A stretch of DNA of 13,843 bases from Spartobacteria bacterium UBA6821 (GTDB taxonomy: Bacteria; Verrucomicrobiota; Verrucomicrobiia; Chthoniobacterales; UBA6821), in NCBI GenBank assembly GCA_002452515.1, contig DKEN01000104.1, forward strand, positions 23,825 to 37,667, in the 5' to 3' direction. Positions 11,856-13,843 of this stretch are shown here, in pieces. The notes under the pieces were generated by a model, which searched no databases, was not told the origin of the DNA, and worked only from the letters and a program-made list of their open reading frames with translations. A program made the translations under genes and the position numbers. The stretch's first letter is position 1, and each line of letters opens with the position of its first letter.

Positions 11856-13706
11856 CTATTCCACAGTCACGCTTTTGGCGAGATTCCTCGGCTTATCCAC
11901 ATCGCACTCCAACTCCACGGCGATGTAGTACGCAAAGAACTGGAGGGCAATGGAAGCCAGGATCGGCGTGAGATATTCCGGCGCATCGGGAATCAGGATG
12001 ACGTCATCGCAGACGAGTGAAAGCTCAGCCCCTTTCCCCTGGGTGCCGATTCCGATGACCGGACCGCCACGTGCCTTGACCTCTTCGATATTGCTCAAGT
12101 TTTTGTGGAAGAGCGCGTCATTGGGAGCGATGAAAATGGAGGGGGTCTCCTCATTCACGAGCGCGATGACACCGTGTTTCAGCTCTGCGCTGGCGTAGCC
12201 GCTGGCGGCGATGTAACTGATTTCCTTGAGCTTGAGCGCTCCCTCCAGGGCCACGGGATAGTTGTACTGGCGTCCCATGAAGAGCATGACTTTGGCCTGA
12301 GCATAGCGACGAGCCACGGCCGCTATCTCGGCTTCCAATGTCAGCACCTGCTCGATTTTGGCAGGGAGCGCCTCGAGTTCGGCGATGATCCGACTACCGT
12401 CGGAGCTCGAAAGATTGCGGATTCGTCCAAGCAGCAGGGCGATTAGTGTCAAAATCGTGACCTGTGAGGTGAAGGATTTAGTCGCCGCCACCCCTATCTC
12501 CGGTCCCGCATGCATGTAGACGCCACCATCACTTTCCCGGGCGATCGTACTGGCGACATTGTTGCAGATTCCCAGGGTGCGATGGCCCTTGCGCTTGCTC
12601 TCCCGCAAGGCGGCCAGCGTGTCGGCTGTCTCACCGCTCTGACTCAGCACAAAGACAAGCGTATCCTTGGTCATCGGTAGATTGCGGTATCGGAACTCGC
12701 TGGCAAATTCGCACTCCGTAGGAATCTGAGCGAGAGTCTCAATGGCGTATTCACCGATCATGGCCGCATGGAAAGCCGTGCCGCAGCCGGTCAAAATCAC
12801 GCGCTCCACGGACCTCAGTGCGGCATTGGTCATGTTGAGACCCCCGAGCTTCGCCGTGGCCTCCTCATGCGAGAGCCGTCCCCGAAGCGCATCGGTTACA
12901 CTGCGGACCTGCTCATGGATTTCCTTGAGCATGTAGTGCGGATAATCACCTTTGCCGACATCCTCATCGGTCATCTCAACCTTGGTGACATTGTAGTCCG
13001 CGCCATTTCCCTCAAGGGTAGTGATGGTGAATCCTTCGCCGTTGAGGACGACAATCTCGTAATCGTTCAGATAGACCACATCGCGTGTATGTCCGACAAT
13101 GGCACTGACGTCGCTGGCCAGAAAATGCTCCCCCTTGCCGATCCCAAGAACCAGCGGACTGCCACGCCGGGCCCCGATGATCACGCCGGGTAGCTCCGCA
13201 TGGATCACGGCAATGCCGTAAGTCCCGGAAACCAGTTGCAGCGCCTCCCGGATGGCCGTTACCATTGCGGAGGTCGTGCGCTCCGCAGAACGGTCAAAGG
13301 CGCGCCCGATCAGATGTGACAGCACCTCGGTATCTGTCTGGGAAACAAACTGATGCCCCTCCTCCTCAAGCTGAGTGCGGAGTGAGGCATAGTTTTCAAT
13401 CACTCCGTTGTGAACCAGGGCCATCTTGCCCGAACGGTCAAAGTGCGGATGGGCATTCTCTTGCGTCACCTTGCCATGCGTGGCCCATCGTGTGTGGCTG
13501 ATCCCGGTAGTGCCACCAACCGGATGCTGTCCGATCGCCCGGCGCAGGTCTTCAATCCTGCCAACCTCCTTGCGTACCGTGATACACCCTTCCTCAATGG
13601 TGGCTACACCTGCCGAGTCGTAGCCCCGGTATTCCAGACGTTTAAGCCCCTCCAGCAGAATAGGTAGCGCTTGTGATCGACCAACATATCCGATAATTCC
13701 ACACAT
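11856..13706 (-). CDS. glmS: Glutamine--fructose-6-phosphate aminotransferase (isomerizing)
   Basis: This 616-residue enzyme (E. coli GlmS has 609) makes glucosamine 6-phosphate from fructose 6-phosphate and glutamine, the first step toward UDP-GlcNAc for peptidoglycan and lipopolysaccharide. The N-terminal glutaminase starts MCGIIGYVG, with Cys2 becoming the N-terminal nucleophile after Met removal. HTRWATHG (71-78), HNG (99-101) and TDTEV (124-128) line the glutamine site. Two SIS sugar-binding domains follow (SQSGETADTLAALRESK and a second with ASAELKHGVIAL). The C-terminus DKPRNLAKSVTVE is the typical sealing tail. No glmS ribozyme is seen upstream: only 66 bases separate it from the divergent nucleotidyltransferase gene, so the two promoters must overlap or lie back to back. 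The enzyme is complete and ordinary. Confidence 0.98.
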   Translation of the reverse strand: MCGIIGYVGRSQALPILLEGLKRLEYRGYDSAGVATIEEGCITVRKEVGRIEDLRRAIGQHPVGGTTGISHTRWATHGKVTQENAHPHFDRSGKMALVHNGVIENYASLRTQLEEEGHQFVSQTDTEVLSHLIGRAFDRSAERTTSAMVTAIREALQLVSGTYGIAVIHAELPGVIIGARRGSPLVLGIGKGEHFLASDVSAIVGHTRDVVYLNDYEIVVLNGEGFTITTLEGNGADYNVTKVEMTDEDVGKGDYPHYMLKEIHEQVRSVTDALRGRLSHEEATAKLGGLNMTNAALRSVERVILTGCGTAFHAAMIGEYAIETLAQIPTECEFASEFRYRNLPMTKDTLVFVLSQSGETADTLAALRESKRKGHRTLGICNNVASTIARESDGGVYMHAGPEIGVAATKSFTSQVTILTLIALLLGRIRNLSSSDGSRIIAELEALPAKIEQVLTLEAEIAAVARRYAQAKVMLFMGRQYNYPVALEGALKLKEISYIAASGYASAELKHGVIALVNEETPSIFIAPNDALFHKNLSNIEEVKARGGPVIGIGTQGKGAELSLVCDDVILIPDAPEYLTPILASIALQFFAYYIAVELECDVDKPRNLAKSVTVE

Positions 13707-13772
13707 AGTGATTTAAGAGACTGACAAACGGCACGACTCTTCGCAAGATACAAGCAGCATCTGTTTACTATT

Positions 13773-13843
13773 ATGCCCTACAAACAAGTCATCCCCCCGA
13801 CTGCCCGCACACTCTCCATCATCATGGGAGGCGGAGCAGGAAC
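13773..13843 (+). CDS. glgC: Nucleotidyltransferase, probably glucose-1-phosphate adenylyltransferase, 5' end only
   Basis: The plus strand starts at the ATG at 13773 and runs off the right edge after 23 full codons. It reads MPYKQVIPPTARTL, then SIIMGGGAGT. The IIMGGGAGT segment is the start of the nucleotide-binding loop (GGGxGTRL) of sugar-phosphate nucleotidyltransferases. The GGGAGT form is typical of cyanobacterial, plant and verrucomicrobial ADP-glucose pyrophosphorylases, which make ADP-glucose for glycogen. Mannose-1-phosphate or glucose-1-phosphate thymidylyl relatives remain possible from so little sequence. It is divergent from glmS. Confidence 0.65.
   Translation, partial: MPYKQVIPPTARTLSIIMGGGAG

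Noticed and set aside
13707..13772. glmS ribozyme upstream of glmS
   Set aside because: Only 66 bases separate it from the divergent gene, and none of the ribozyme core is seen. This ribozyme is known from other phyla.

Overview
The window looks like a chromosomal segment of a member of the Verrucomicrobiota. The evidence is three secreted proteins ending in PEP-CTERM sorting tails (VPEPxx, hydrophobic segment, basic end), T5SS/PEP-CTERM repeats, a DUF2721 protein, a HARE-HTH/AT-hook protein, and few clear Shine-Dalgarno sequences. No species can be named from the sequence. Nearly all genes are on the minus strand.

Positions 1-2684 (minus) hold the 5' part of a secreted SGNH/GDSL hydrolase, an rpiB of the cysteine-less Mycobacterium type, and a subtilisin-family (S8) protease with a PEP-CTERM tail. 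Positions 2723-4862 (minus) hold the most interesting unit: a SAM-I (S-box) riboswitch, then a threonine-synthase-like PLP enzyme, a CysO/ThiS-like sulfur carrier ending in GG, and a small NIL-domain protein. Control by S-adenosylmethionine plus a thiocarboxylate-type sulfur carrier suggests that this 'thrC' operon makes homocysteine or methionine, perhaps by putting carrier-bound sulfide onto O-phosphohomoserine, rather than (or besides) threonine.

Positions 4926-5042 (plus) hold tRNA-Arg(ACG) with a possible promoter. Positions 5223-8272 hold a 5'-truncated helix-turn-helix gene remnant, a large repeat-built PEP-CTERM protein, and an intergenic stretch with a small histidine-kinase H-box remnant. 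Positions 8273-9865 hold a plus-strand HARE-HTH/AT-hook protein, then minus-strand DoxX-like and DUF2721 membrane proteins.

Positions 9866-11855 hold a PEP-CTERM protein with two DTG motifs arranged as in a two-lobed pepsin-like aspartic protease. It is flanked by three palindromic elements of one apparent family (left arm GCAAGGCG, right arm CAAYGCWGC). Positions 11856-13843 hold glmS (minus) and the divergent first codons of a nucleotidyltransferase, probably glgC (plus).

The housekeeping genes (rpiB, glmS, glgC, tRNA) are interleaved with surface or exported proteins. The sortable PEP-CTERM proteins presumably need an exosortase encoded elsewhere.
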